Source of the DNA: CAVQZA01 sp963718355
GTDB lineage: Bacteria > Actinomycetota > Thermoleophilia > Gaiellales > Gaiellaceae
Direction: 5' to 3'
DNA length: 64,000 bases
Assembly: GCA_963718355.1 (NCBI GenBank)
Contig: CAVQZA010000013.1
Coordinates: forward strand, 186,001 to 250,000
The position numbers were made by a program, and so were the translations under genes. Under the pieces are notes generated by a model. The model did not search any database and had not been told where the DNA came from. It worked only from the letters and a program-made list of their open reading frames with translations. This document shows, piece after piece, positions 1-7,681 of the stretch (position 1 is the stretch's first letter; each line of letters opens with the position of its first letter).

Positions 1-525
1 GTCGGGCCGGCGGGGTCGGTGCACGCGTTCGAGCCGGTCAACGGCGACGTCCTCGAAGCGAACATCGAGCTCAGCGGCCTGCGAAACGTCGTGGTCAGCC
101 GCACCGCGGCCGACGCGGCGCCCGGCACGGTGGCGATCGGCAGGCGCGACGGCGCCGAGGGGCTCTCGAGCGGCGCGTGGCGGCGCGGCCCCGACCTCGA
201 CTCGCTCGAGGTCGAGCAGATCGCGCTCGACGATTACGTCGAGGCGCTCGTCTCGGGGCAGATCAGGCTCGTGAAGATCGACGTCGAGGGGATGGAGGCC
301 GACGTGATCGCAGGCCTCGGGCGCACGCTCGCCGCGGGCCGCGTCGACGCGCTGCTCGTCGAGGTCGCCGGCGACGCGATGGACGAGCCGGAGGCGATTC
401 TCGGGCCGCTCCGGGCCGCGGGCTTCCGCACGTGGCGGCTCGGCGCGTTCGGCGGCCGGCGCCATCCAGGCCCGTCGTTCGACGCGCGGCTCACCGCGCT
501 CTACCACCTGCTTGCCCTGCGATGA
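1..525 (+). CDS. FkbM-family methyltransferase, 5' truncated by window edge
   Basis: The reading frame is open from base 1, so the true start lies upstream. The first visible residues (GPAGSVHAFEPVNGDVLEAN) match the FkbM pattern of a glycine-rich SAM loop followed by AFEP and a later Asn. Further on, VKIDVEGMEADVIAGL is the hallmark FkbM motif (K-I-D-V-E-G-x-E). The family methylates hydroxyls on sugars or polyketides, often in surface polysaccharide loci; the substrate here is unknown. The stop overlaps the next ATG by four bases (ATGA), suggesting translational coupling. About 174 residues are present, the C-terminal part of a usual 230-280 residue protein. Confidence 0.85.
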   Translation, partial: VGPAGSVHAFEPVNGDVLEANIELSGLRNVVVSRTAADAAPGTVAIGRRDGAEGLSSGAWRRGPDLDSLEVEQIALDDYVEALVSGQIRLVKIDVEGMEADVIAGLGRTLAAGRVDALLVEVAGDAMDEPEAILGPLRAAGFRTWRLGAFGGRRHPGPSFDARLTALYHLLALR

Positions 526-818
526 CGGTGGATTACGACTCCGTGGCCAATCGATTCCTCGCCGAGCCCGGCGTGACGGAAGGCCAGATGTTCGGGCTGC
601 CCGTGTTGAAGGTCGGCGGCAAGGTGTTTGCCGGGCTCCGGCAGGGACAGCTGCTCGTGAAGCTCCCGGCCGAGCGCGTCCAGGCGCTCGTGGCCTCGGG
701 CAAGGGCGTGCAGTTCACGCCCATGGAGGGCCGGCCGATGAAGGAATGGGCTCTCGTCGGCGACGACGAGGAGCTCGTCGCCGAGGCGCTTGCCTTCGTC
801 AGCTCGCTAGCGTCGTGA
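522..818 (+). CDS. TfoX N-terminal domain-like protein
   Basis: This is a 98-residue protein starting at the ATG that overlaps the stop of the FkbM gene. The pattern of an early V-T-E-G-Q-M-F-G-L-P followed by a V-G-G-K-V-F-A-G-L strand and a late M-K-E-W is that of the small TfoX N-terminal/YjhX-like alpha-beta domain. The C-terminal helix (VAEALAFVSSLAS) fits the usual domain end. Such stand-alone domains are common in actinobacteria and have no established reaction. The 3' end overlaps the convergent GH26-like gene by 20 bp. Family call moderately sure; function unknown. Confidence 0.7.
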   Translation: MTVDYDSVANRFLAEPGVTEGQMFGLPVLKVGGKVFAGLRQGQLLVKLPAERVQALVASGKGVQFTPMEGRPMKEWALVGDDEELVAEALAFVSSLAS

Positions 819-1743
819 TCACTTCGCGGTAGGCGGCGCGGCTCTTCGGCTTCGTCTCGAGATCGAAGATCGAGCCGGGCGCGCTCTCGAAGTAGGCGAG
901 CATCTCGGTGCGCTTGTGCGTCCGCACGAACGTGCCCATCGTGCGGATGAAGACGGGATCGTCGATTCCCCACAGGCCCCACTCGGGGAACGAGTACGGC
1001 TTACCCGGATGCGCCTTGTAGAGCGCCTCGTTCGCGTCCCATTCGGCCTTGCCGCGCTGGTCGTAGAGGTCGTTGCCGACCACGTCGACGTACTTGTCAC
1101 CGGGGTAGTAGGCCTGGGCCGAGTTCTGCGGGATGTCCGGCGCGCCGAAGCCCTGCGGGTTCCAGACGACGCGCGTGTTCGGCATCGGATTCGCGGGGAG
1201 GTCTCCCTTGATCGGCGGCATCCCGAGCTTCTTCAGCTGCGCGTTGATCGCCGCCGCCGGGCCGCCGTGGACGATCAGGTAGATCCGGGCGAAGGCGCGC
1301 TTGAAGTCGGCGGTGGAGTGGTTTGGCTTCGCGCTGCCGTTCTTCGTGTACGCGCAGTAGAGGTTCCAGTAGCCGTTCATCTCGCCGAAGGGCCGGATGT
1401 AGATCTTCTTGCCCCACGTGTGGACCGCGCTGCCGAGCGCGATCAGATAGCGGTCGCCCGAGCCCTGCGCGATCTGGTGCGGCGTGATCGCCTCCTTGCC
1501 GTTCTTGCCGCGCGTCGAGAGCCCGATCATCGGCACCTCGCCGAGCGTCGCGAAGAGATCGGTGAACGACGAGCCCCAGCCGGCGCCCTGATCCCAGCCG
1601 ACGATCACGTGGCCGACGGTCGAGTGCTGGCCGGTTTGCGCTGCGAAGCGCGGCATCGAGCCCTTGATCCCGAGAATCGGCGAAGCGGCGGCCGCGGGAA
1701 CGACTACGAGGAAGGCAGCGAGGACGGCGAGCGGGCGGCGCAC
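799..1743 (-). CDS. secreted GH26-like glycoside hydrolase
   Basis: A 314-residue protein with a signal peptide at residues 1-20 (positive MRRP, hydrophobic core, AAAAS cleavage region). IRPFGEMNGYWNLY around residue 116 resembles the GH26 acid/base motif (RPFHEMNG-x-W), and YSFPEWGLWG near residue 250 resembles the second catalytic glutamate. A TIM-barrel endo-mannanase-like enzyme acting outside the cell is therefore likely. GH26 normally has a His before the first catalytic Glu (FHEMNG); here it is Gly (FGEMNG), so the substrate may differ. The protein is shorter than many GH26 enzymes and has no carbohydrate-binding module. It is convergent with the TfoX-like gene. Confidence 0.7.
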   Translation of the reverse strand: MRRPLAVLAAFLVVVPAAAASPILGIKGSMPRFAAQTGQHSTVGHVIVGWDQGAGWGSSFTDLFATLGEVPMIGLSTRGKNGKEAITPHQIAQGSGDRYLIALGSAVHTWGKKIYIRPFGEMNGYWNLYCAYTKNGSAKPNHSTADFKRAFARIYLIVHGGPAAAINAQLKKLGMPPIKGDLPANPMPNTRVVWNPQGFGAPDIPQNSAQAYYPGDKYVDVVGNDLYDQRGKAEWDANEALYKAHPGKPYSFPEWGLWGIDDPVFIRTMGTFVRTHKRTEMLAYFESAPGSIFDLETKPKSRAAYREVITTLAS

Positions 1744-1753
1744 CTACACAGTG

Positions 1754-2605
1754 TTACGCCATTCCGCGAACTGTCCAGTACGAGATTGCAATGCTGACCA
1801 CGCCGATCGCGATCAGCCCGACGTAGGCGAGGGCGGGCTGGCGCAGCCGTTGGGCGTGCACGATCGCGAGCGTGCCTAGGACTCCGGCCGTCAGACCGCC
1901 GAGATGACCGCCCACGGAAATGCTCGAGCCTGAGGAGATACTCCCGAGCCCACCGGCGAAGAACGTGAAGGCGAGGTTGATGATGATGAGGGTCAGAGCC
2001 GGTCCTCTGATCGTTCCCGTCGCCTCCCACTGGAGGATGAGCATCGCGCCGAGGATCCCGAAGATGGCCCCGGACGCCCCTGCCGTGAGCGCGTGCGGCG
2101 AGAGAACGAGGGCGCCCGCGGAGCCCGCGAGGCCGGACACGACGTAGAGCACCAGGTACCGCAGATGACCGAGCGCGTCCTCGACCGGGCTGCCGATGAA
2201 GGCCAGGGCGACCATGTTGAACGCGAGGTGCAGCGGCCCATAGTGGAGGAAGGCCGAGGTGATCAGGCGCCAGTACTCGCCGTGGGCGACGCCGGCGGGC
2301 TGCCCGTTCGCGTAGATGGCCGAGCTGACGAGGACGAAGTGCTCGTAGATCCAGCCCTTCGACGCGTAGAGCCCCGCGCCCTGGACGAGCTCGAGCAGGT
2401 AGACGGCGACGTTGATGATGATCAGCGCCCGCGTCACGTAGGAGCCCGCATACCGCGGTCGCATCCTCGTCTTGGTGCCGCCCGCGTGGTCGGGACACCG
2501 GATCCCGACGGGCGCCATCGTCATGCAGTCGGTGCAGATCGGGCGGCCGCACTCCGTGCAGGAGAGCCCTGTCTCGCGGTCCGGGTGGCGGTAGCAGGTG
2601 GCCAT
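1754..2605 (-). CDS. rhomboid family intramembrane serine protease with N-terminal zinc finger
   Basis: 283 residues. Residues 1-40 hold CYRHPDRETGLSCTECGRPICTDCM, a B-box-like cysteine/histidine zinc-binding module. Six or more hydrophobic segments follow. The catalytic serine sits in GASGAIFGILGAM and the catalytic His in GGHLGGLTAG; HYGPLHLAFNMVAL supplies the TM2 His and Asn of the oxyanion region. All rhomboid active-site elements are intact, so cleavage of membrane proteins is expected. The zinc-finger/rhomboid arrangement is widespread in actinobacteria. The gene diverges from comB, with 17 bp between the starts. Confidence 0.93.
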   Translation of the reverse strand: MATCYRHPDRETGLSCTECGRPICTDCMTMAPVGIRCPDHAGGTKTRMRPRYAGSYVTRALIIINVAVYLLELVQGAGLYASKGWIYEHFVLVSSAIYANGQPAGVAHGEYWRLITSAFLHYGPLHLAFNMVALAFIGSPVEDALGHLRYLVLYVVSGLAGSAGALVLSPHALTAGASGAIFGILGAMLILQWEATGTIRGPALTLIIINLAFTFFAGGLGSISSGSSISVGGHLGGLTAGVLGTLAIVHAQRLRQPALAYVGLIAIGVVSIAISYWTVRGMA

Positions 2606-2622
2606 CCAGCTAGCGTATCGGC

Positions 2623-3318
2623 GTGCGCGTCCACGTCGCCTTCACACCCGCCGACGAGGTCCGCGCGCCGCTCGGGATCGTGATCGACGTCCTGCGGGCG
2701 ACCTCGACGATCACCCAGGCGATCGCCTCCGGCTACGAGCGCGTGCTCTGCTGCGCCGAGGTCGACGAGGCGCGCGCCGCCGCTGCTGCCGCGGGTGACG
2801 CGGTGCTCGGCGGCGAGCGCGACGCGGTGAGGATCGACGGCTTCGACTTCGGCAACTCGCCGCGCGAGTTCACCGGCCCGCCGGCCGCCGAGACGCTCGT
2901 CCTGACGACGACGAACGGGACACGGCTCCTGCTCGCGGCGGCTGTGCGCTGCGACACGGTGCTCGTCGGTTCGCTGCTGAATCTCGGCGCCCTCGTCGCG
3001 GCGGCGCGGGCGAGTGGGGCGGAGGACGTCGCGGTGCTCTGCGCGGGTGTCCAGGGCGAGCTCGCGCTCGACGATGCCTACACCGCCGGGCGCATCGCAG
3101 AATCGCTAGGCGGCGAGGCGACCGACTCGGCGGAGGCTGCGATCCGCCTCGCGCGGAGCTTCGCGGGCCACGAGGAGGGCCTCGGCTCCTCGCGGAGCGC
3201 GCGCAACCTCGTTGAGGCCGGACTTGCCGAGGACATCGCCTACTGCGCCCGCGAGAGCGCGCTCGACGTGGTCCCCCGGTTCTCCCGCATGGTTGGGACC
3301 GCGGCCGAAGTGCGTTAG
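2623..3318 (+). CDS. comB: 2-phosphosulfolactate phosphatase family protein (ComB-like)
   Basis: 231 residues from a GTG start. VIDVLRATSTITQAI, the G-E-R segment and TTTNGTRLL are the conserved ComB motifs around the active site; the length matches the family. In methanogens ComB dephosphorylates (2R)-phosphosulfolactate in coenzyme M synthesis. Bacterial homologues are common where coenzyme M is not made, so the physiological substrate here is uncertain. No other sulfolactate genes are nearby. The start is divergent from the rhomboid gene across a very short gap, so the two promoters must overlap. Confidence 0.85.
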   Translation: MRVHVAFTPADEVRAPLGIVIDVLRATSTITQAIASGYERVLCCAEVDEARAAAAAAGDAVLGGERDAVRIDGFDFGNSPREFTGPPAAETLVLTTTNGTRLLLAAAVRCDTVLVGSLLNLGALVAAARASGAEDVAVLCAGVQGELALDDAYTAGRIAESLGGEATDSAEAAIRLARSFAGHEEGLGSSRSARNLVEAGLAEDIAYCARESALDVVPRFSRMVGTAAEVR

Positions 3319-3328
3319 TGTTGCACCG

Positions 3329-3829
3329 ATGAGGTTCACTGCGGTTCTGGTGATGGCGATCGTCATGGTTGCGGCGGGTTGCGGCGGCTCCAGCATGAAG
3401 AGCTCCGCGCCGGCAACGACTGCAGCGGCGGCAGCCACCGCTGCGACGCCGACGACGAGCACGTCGCTGCCGACGAAGTTCGCGACCTCGAAGAACTGCG
3501 TGCAGCTCGCCGGGCTCGGCACCAAGATGTCCGCGGCCGCGCAGGCCACTTCAGGCAAGGGTGGCACCGACCTCGCCGCCGAGGCGAAGGCGTTCAAGGC
3601 GATGGCGGATGCCGCGCCGTCGGAGATCCGCGGTGACTTCCAGACCTTCGCGACCGCGTTCAGCGGCTACGCCGAGGCGCTGTCCAAGGCGGGTTACAAG
3701 CCGGGCACCGTCCCGAACGCGGTGCAGCTGGCGCAGATGATGACGGCCGTGAAGTCGCTCAGCTCGGCGAACCTGGCGAAGGCCGAGCAGCACCTGGCCG
3801 CCTGGGCTCAGAAGAACTGCACCGGCTAG
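3329..3829 (+). CDS. putative lipoprotein, alpha-helical
   Basis: A 166-residue protein starting at ATG 11 bp after comB. Residues 1-19 (MRFTAVLVMAIVMVAAGCG) are a lipoprotein signal with VAAGC as the lipobox. An Ala/Thr/Ser linker follows (about residues 20-50), then a mostly helical domain with two Cys (KNCVQL and QKNCTG) that could form a disulfide. It should be lipid-anchored on the outer face of the membrane. I recognise no named family. Its stop overlaps the end of a small convergent gene. Confidence 0.75.
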   Translation: MRFTAVLVMAIVMVAAGCGGSSMKSSAPATTAAAAATAATPTTSTSLPTKFATSKNCVQLAGLGTKMSAAAQATSGKGGTDLAAEAKAFKAMADAAPSEIRGDFQTFATAFSGYAEALSKAGYKPGTVPNAVQLAQMMTAVKSLSSANLAKAEQHLAAWAQKNCTG

Positions 3830-3954
3830 AGCTCACCCGCCTCCTCACACTCCAGGCAGACCCAGTCCTCTGAGGAGTCCTCTCGCGCGCTGAGCGCTCC
3901 CGGCACCATCGTCACGCCGCAGGCGGGGCAGATCGGCGGCTGCTCGTCAGTCAC
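3826..3954 (-). CDS. 42-residue zinc-ribbon protein
   Basis: A small ORF from a GTG start that overlaps the end of the Dabb gene by 8 bp. Translation begins MTDEQPPICPACGVTMVPG and ends WVCLECEEAGEL. The two CxxC pairs (CPAC and CLEC), 22 residues apart between the inner cysteines, form a clear zinc-ribbon pattern. The start overlap suggests translational coupling to the upstream Dabb and M24 genes. No function can be assigned; such mini-ribbons are easily missed by gene callers. Confidence 0.55.
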   Translation of the reverse strand: MTDEQPPICPACGVTMVPGALSAREDSSEDWVCLECEEAGEL

Positions 3955-4252
3955 GAACGGCGTAGTCGATCTCGAGGAAGTCCGCGACCTCCGGCAGCCA
4001 GCGCTCCTGGACGAAGCGGACGTGATCCGGATGGACGTTGTACGCGTCGTAGGCGTCCTCGCCGGCGAACTCCATCGAGATCCCGTAGCGGAAGCCGTTC
4101 TTGGGGCTGACCTCGTCGAGGATCTCGAACGCCTCGACGCCGGGAATCGCGGCGAGCTGCTGCGCGGCGGCGAGGAAGTCCGCGGCGCCGTCGGGATCGC
4201 GCAGCGCGAACGCGACGGTGTGGCGGATCGTGCCGGGTCGAAGCGTCGTCAT
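3947..4252 (-). CDS. Dabb (stress-responsive alpha/beta-barrel) domain protein
   Basis: 101 residues. IRHTVAFALRD at the start and YNVHPDHVRFVQERWLPEVADFLEIDY at the end are the hallmark ends of the Dabb ferredoxin-like dimeric barrel: a first strand ending H-x-V and a late Y-x-x-H-P-x-H. The long upstream open frame is not used; the ATG at 4250-4252 overlaps the end of the M24 peptidase by four bases. Members include plant stress proteins and polyketide-cyclase-like enzymes; the substrate is unknown. Confidence 0.85.
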   Translation of the reverse strand: MTTLRPGTIRHTVAFALRDPDGAADFLAAAQQLAAIPGVEAFEILDEVSPKNGFRYGISMEFAGEDAYDAYNVHPDHVRFVQERWLPEVADFLEIDYAVRD

Positions 4253-5424
4253 AGCGGGAGTGTGAGGCTTTCGATGTCGCTCGGGTAGTCGGTGAGGACG
4301 TCCATGCCGTCCTCGGTCACGACGACGGTGTCGGAGTGGCGGAAGCCGCCGATCGCGTCGTCGTAGAGGCCCGGCTCGATCGTGAAGACCATGCCCGGCT
4401 CGAGCGGCGTCGGGTCGCCGACGTCGAGGAACGGCGCCTCGTGGTTTCGGAGGCCGATCCCGTGGCCGGTGTGCTGGCGCCAGTAGCCGAGCAGGTCGTG
4501 CTGCTCGAGGTAGCGCATCACGGCGCCGTCCACGTCGGCGCAGGTCGCGCCCGGGCGGATCGCGGCGAACGCGGCCTGCTGCGAGGCGACGGTGTGCTCG
4601 AAGAGCCGGCGCATCTCGTCGGTCGGCGGGCCGATGATCATCGCGCGCTCGAGCTCGGCGTTGTAGCCGTGAATCGGCGCGCTCGTCTCGGTCACGAGCA
4701 CGTCGCCTGGCTTGAACTCGATGTTGTGCGCGACCGCGTGCGCCCACGAGCTCCTGAGTCCAATCTGGCCTCGATAGCCGGCGGCTGCGCCCGAGGAGGA
4801 AGACATCCCGCCGACCTCGCCGAGCTCGGCGAGCAGCGCGAGCGTCGCCTCCTGACTCGCGCGGAGACTCGCTTCGGCCTCGGTCGCGCCCGGCCGCGAG
4901 TACTCCTGGAGCAGGCGATGCGCGTGTCCGCACCAGCGCCCGCTCTCGCGGATCAGCTCGATCTCGGCCGGGCTCTTGCGCCGCATCATCGACTCGATCA
5001 CCTCGCCGAGCGGCGCGACCGAGGCGCCCGTCACCTCACTCAGCGCGGGCCTGCGTAGCCGAGGATCCCGGGGTAGCCGTCGCCGTCGGCGCCGATCGCA
5101 TCGCGGATCCCGAGGTCGGCGAGGACGCGCGCGAAGATCAGCATCGGGTGCTCGAGCCCCGGGTACTCCGGATACGACTCGATCCGCGCGAACGCCGTCT
5201 CGGCCTTCGTCCGGGCGACCTCGAACTCCGGCACGAACACCGCGTGCTCGCCGCGCGACGCTCTCGGCGTAGATCACCGGCCGCTCGTTCGAGAGGAACC
5301 AGAAGCCGGTGAAGTACTGGATGTAGTCGGCGCCGAAGAGGACGTAGCCGGAGAGGCCGTCCCGGCGCACGTGCTCGAGCAGCCGCTCGCGGCGCTCCTG
5401 GAACTCTGCGGCGGCGATACGCAT
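4249..5424 (-). CDS. M24 family metallopeptidase (Xaa-Pro dipeptidase-like) with two compensating frameshifts
   Basis: The N-terminal creatinase-like part begins MRIAAAEFQERRERLLEHV. The pita-bread domain has GHGIGLRNHEAPF and EPGMVFTIEPGLY, the usual His and Glu metal ligands. The usual Asp ligands appear as Glu in VTETSAPIHGYNAELERAM. Between about 5263 and 5044 the frame running through both ends gives an Arg-rich nonsense stretch, while the next frame encodes a normal continuation (HAVFVPEFEVARTKAETAFA through GDGYPGILGYAGP). One extra base near 5260 and one missing base near 5047 would explain this. The gene is either damaged or carries assembly errors. The ATG at 5424 is the best start; an in-frame start at 5460 exists. 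Confidence 0.75.
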   Translation of the reverse strand: MRIAAAEFQERRERLLEHVRRDGLSGYVLFGADYIQYFTGFWFLSNERPVIYAESVARRARGVRAGVRGRPDEGRDGVRADRVVSGVPGARAPDADLRARPRRPRDPRCDRRRRRRLPRDPRLRRPALSEVTGASVAPLGEVIESMMRRKSPAEIELIRESGRWCGHAHRLLQEYSRPGATEAEASLRASQEATLALLAELGEVGGMSSSSGAAAGYRGQIGLRSSWAHAVAHNIEFKPGDVLVTETSAPIHGYNAELERAMIIGPPTDEMRRLFEHTVASQQAAFAAIRPGATCADVDGAVMRYLEQHDLLGYWRQHTGHGIGLRNHEAPFLDVGDPTPLEPGMVFTIEPGLYDDAIGGFRHSDTVVVTEDGMDVLTDYPSDIESLTLPL

Positions 5425-5448
5425 CTCCGGCGCGTACTCTATGCACCC

Positions 5449-5685
5449 GTGAGCGAGCACATCGACAAGCTGAGAGCGAACGTCGCGGCGGTCCCGCCAG
5501 CTCCTGAAGCCATGGCCGGCTATCTCACCAAAGTGCGCGAGCGCGCCTACACGGTCACCGACGGCGACATCGAGGCGCTGAAGGCGACGGGGCTGACCGA
5601 GGACGAGATCTTCGAGCAGACCGTCGCCGCAGCGATCGGCGAGGGACTGCGCAGGCTCGACCGCGCGAACGAGGTGCTCGCATGA
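5449..5685 (+). CDS. small CMD-like helical protein, partner of the adjacent selenoprotein
   Basis: 78 residues from GTG 5449. The second half (DIEALKATGLTEDEIFEQTV and AAAIGEGLRRLDRANEVL) resembles the helical C-terminal half of carboxymuconolactone decarboxylase/AhpD proteins: a G-L-x-x-x-E-I-F turn followed by a long helix. No Cys is present, so it cannot carry the redox centre. The stop overlaps the ATG of the selenoprotein gene by four bases, implying coupled translation and possibly a heteromeric complex. Family call tentative. Confidence 0.65.
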   Translation: MSEHIDKLRANVAAVPPAPEAMAGYLTKVRERAYTVTDGDIEALKATGLTEDEIFEQTVAAAIGEGLRRLDRANEVLA

Positions 5686-6284
5686 GGCTGGAGGTCGTCG
5701 ACAGCGGCCACGCGCCGGAGGAAGCCGCGATCCTCCAGCAGATCCGCGAGCGCATGGGCGCCGAGCCGCTCGGCGTCGTCAAGACGCTGATGTACCGGCC
5801 GGAGCTCTTCGGCGTGCCGTTCTCGGACGAGCTCGACGTCGTGATGCGCGGGCCGTCGGACTGGAGCGCGGGCGAGCGCGAGCTCTTCGCCGGCTTCACC
5901 TCGCTGCTCAACCAGTGCCCGTTCTGAACGGGCTCCCACGGCGCGGTCGCGTCGTTCGCCCTCGGTGAGGATCTCTGGGACGCGGTCGTCGCGGACTGGC
6001 GCACGGCCCCGGTGCGACCGGAGATCCAGGCCACGTTCGTCTTCCTCGAGAAGCTGACGCTCCGCCCAGAAGACCTGACGCGCGAGGACGCCGAGACGGT
6101 CTATGCAGCCGGCGTCTCGCCCCAGGCGCTGCGCGACGCTGCGTCTGTCTGCGCGCTCTTCAACATGATCGTCCGCCTCGCCGACTCGCTCGGCTGGGAC
6201 GTGCCGGAGTGGGATCGCCTCAAGCAGCGGGCGCCGGCGATGCTCGAGGGCGGCTACGCCCTCACCGCAATCAAGAAGCGCTAG
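5682..6284 (+). CDS. AhpD/carboxymuconolactone decarboxylase-like selenoprotein (in-frame TGA = Sec82)
   Basis: The frame starts at ATG 5682, meets TGA at 5925-5927 and continues open to TAG at 6284, giving 200 residues with selenocysteine at 82. The TGA falls on the second redox position: N-Q-C79-P-F-U82-T-G-S-H86. AhpD-type peroxidases have C-x-x-C-x-x-x-H with the same spacing. The part after TGA is clearly the same family: LTREDAETVYAAGVSPQALR, then ASVCALFNMIVRLADSLG as in peroxidase-related CMD proteins. A SECIS-like hairpin lies directly downstream. Expected role: thiol/selenol-dependent reduction of peroxides. Standard gene calling would split this into two hypothetical proteins (5682-5927 and about 6012-6284). 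Confidence 0.8.
5925..5957 (+). promoter_or_regulatory. candidate bacterial SECIS element (UGA codon plus hairpin)
   Basis: The UGA is at 5925-5927. Bases 5938-5944 (ACGGCGC) pair with 5949-5955 (GCGTCGT) through seven pairs, one of them G-U, leaving the tetraloop GGUC at 5945-5948. The loop starts 18 nt after the UGA. In E. coli fdhF, by my recall, the SelB-binding loop also contains GGUC and starts about 19 nt after its UGA. The match in loop sequence and distance supports recoding rather than termination. The structure was derived by eye, not folded. Confidence 0.65.
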
Positions 6285-7395
6285 CTCTAGCGATCCCGCG
6301 GGCCTGAATTCCGAGCTCGCGCAGGTTGCCGGTGATCGGGTTCGTGAAGCCGGCGAAATGGAGGCCGGGGGCGTCCGGGTGCGTGTCGGCGCCGTGGACC
6401 AGCGGCAGCCCGTCCGCCCGGAGCACGCCGAGGTGGCCGACGAGCGGCTCGAGGTCGCGCCGGTAGCCGGTGGCGGCGATCACCGCGTCGGCCCGGACGC
6501 GGCTTCCATCCGCGAGGACGACTCCGTCGGCGTCCAGCGCATCGACCGCTCCCACGACTTCGAGCTCGCCGCGCTTCAGGAGCCTGATCATGCCGACGTC
6601 CAGCAGCGGCACGGCGTTCCGCTCGAGGTAGTCGCTGTAGGGCCGGGCTTCGGGTCGAGGCATGCCGAAGCGCGTGAGGTCACCCACGAACACTCGCTGG
6701 AGCAGTGCAGCGATGCGATCGCCAACGGCCACCGGCAGGTGCGGCAGGCAGATCCCGATCGCCTGGGACGGGATCCCGAGCGCCTGTCGCGGAAAGACCT
6801 GCGGCGGCGTGCGCACCGAGAGGCGAACGGCTGCCGCCCCTCCCTCGACCAGGTCGACCGCGATCTCGGCGCCGGAGTTTCCCGCGCCGACCACGACGAC
6901 CTCCTTCCCGCGGTAGGGCGCGGCGTTTCGGTACGCCGAGGCGTGGAGGATCTCGCCCCTGTAGTCGTCGCGACCCGGCCACGCGGGCAGGAAGCTGCGC
7001 CGGTTGTAGCCCGTCGCGACCACGACGCGCTCCACCGCGATCGGGTCGCCCGGCTCGATGTCGAGGAGCCAGCCGCCCTCTCGCGGCTCCAGGCGGCGGA
7101 CCGTGGTGTCGAAGCGGATCTCGAGCCCATGGTGGTCGGTGTACGCCTCGAGGTACGAGACGACGCCGTCGCGGGGAACCCAGCGCCCGTACCGCCGCGG
7201 GAACCCGAGGTCCGGGAGCTGCGAGAGCGTCCGGGCCGTGTGGAGGTGGAGGCGGTCGTAGTGGCCTTGCCAGGTCGTGCCCACGCCCGTGCTCTGCTCC
7301 AGGACGACGGTGCGCACACCTTCGGCCTTGAGCATCGCCGCGGTCGCGAGGCCGGCCGGGCCTGCACCGACCACGCCGACCGCCGCCTCCGTCAT
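6271..7395 (-). CDS. flavin-containing monooxygenase-like NAD(P)/FAD oxidoreductase
   Basis: 374 residues with an N-terminal FAD Rossmann motif GAGPAGLATAAMLKAEG, a second NAD(P) motif VVVGAGNSGAEIAVDL near residue 165, and ATGYNRRS and ATGYRRDL, the two conserved ATG strands of class B flavoprotein monooxygenases. The arrangement is that of the YUCCA/FMO-like single-component family. The substrate is unknown; Baeyer-Villiger or N-/S-oxidation chemistry is possible. The 3' end overlaps the convergent selenoprotein gene by 14 bp. No membrane segment is apparent. Confidence 0.85.
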   Translation of the reverse strand: MTEAAVGVVGAGPAGLATAAMLKAEGVRTVVLEQSTGVGTTWQGHYDRLHLHTARTLSQLPDLGFPRRYGRWVPRDGVVSYLEAYTDHHGLEIRFDTTVRRLEPREGGWLLDIEPGDPIAVERVVVATGYNRRSFLPAWPGRDDYRGEILHASAYRNAAPYRGKEVVVVGAGNSGAEIAVDLVEGGAAAVRLSVRTPPQVFPRQALGIPSQAIGICLPHLPVAVGDRIAALLQRVFVGDLTRFGMPRPEARPYSDYLERNAVPLLDVGMIRLLKRGELEVVGAVDALDADGVVLADGSRVRADAVIAATGYRRDLEPLVGHLGVLRADGLPLVHGADTHPDAPGLHFAGFTNPITGNLRELGIQARGIARASAS

Positions 7396-7399
7396 CGGA

Positions 7400-7681
7400 C
7401 TAGGCCGGGATCGTCTCGTGCACCGGGAACTCCTTGATGTCGGGCGGTCCCGACGGCTGGACGCCTGCGCCCTCCATGCCCTCCTGAATCCGGCTCGAGA
7501 AAGCGTCGAAGTCCGCGCGCGACTCCCAGAAGTCGATGACGCCCCAGCCGCCCTCGATGGGCCCGGACGAGTGGAAGACGAGCCCCTGGATGGGCTCGCG
7601 GTTCGGATTGATGTGGTCGTGCGCCGCGTCGAACTGCTCCTGCGTGATGCCGGGAAGCTTGATGCGAATGCCGATGGTCAT
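7400..7681 (-). CDS. conserved hypothetical protein, ferredoxin-like/monooxygenase-type fold suspected
   Basis: 93 residues, start at ATG 7681. The alternating pattern (IGIRIKLPGITQEQFDAAHD early, GWGVIDFWESRADFDAF in the middle, EFPVHETIPA at the end) is typical of small dimeric alpha-beta barrels such as ABM-type or DUF1330-like proteins. The ATG overlaps the stop of the upstream methyltransferase by four bases, so the two are co-translated. No catalytic residues can be assigned. Confidence 0.7.
   Translation of the reverse strand: MTIGIRIKLPGITQEQFDAAHDHINPNREPIQGLVFHSSGPIEGGWGVIDFWESRADFDAFSSRIQEGMEGAGVQPSGPPDIKEFPVHETIPA

Noticed and set aside
5682..5927. TGA at 5925 as the real end of an 81-residue protein
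   Set aside because: The conserved family sequence continues in the same frame after TGA, and the codon coincides with the redox position and a SECIS-like hairpin.
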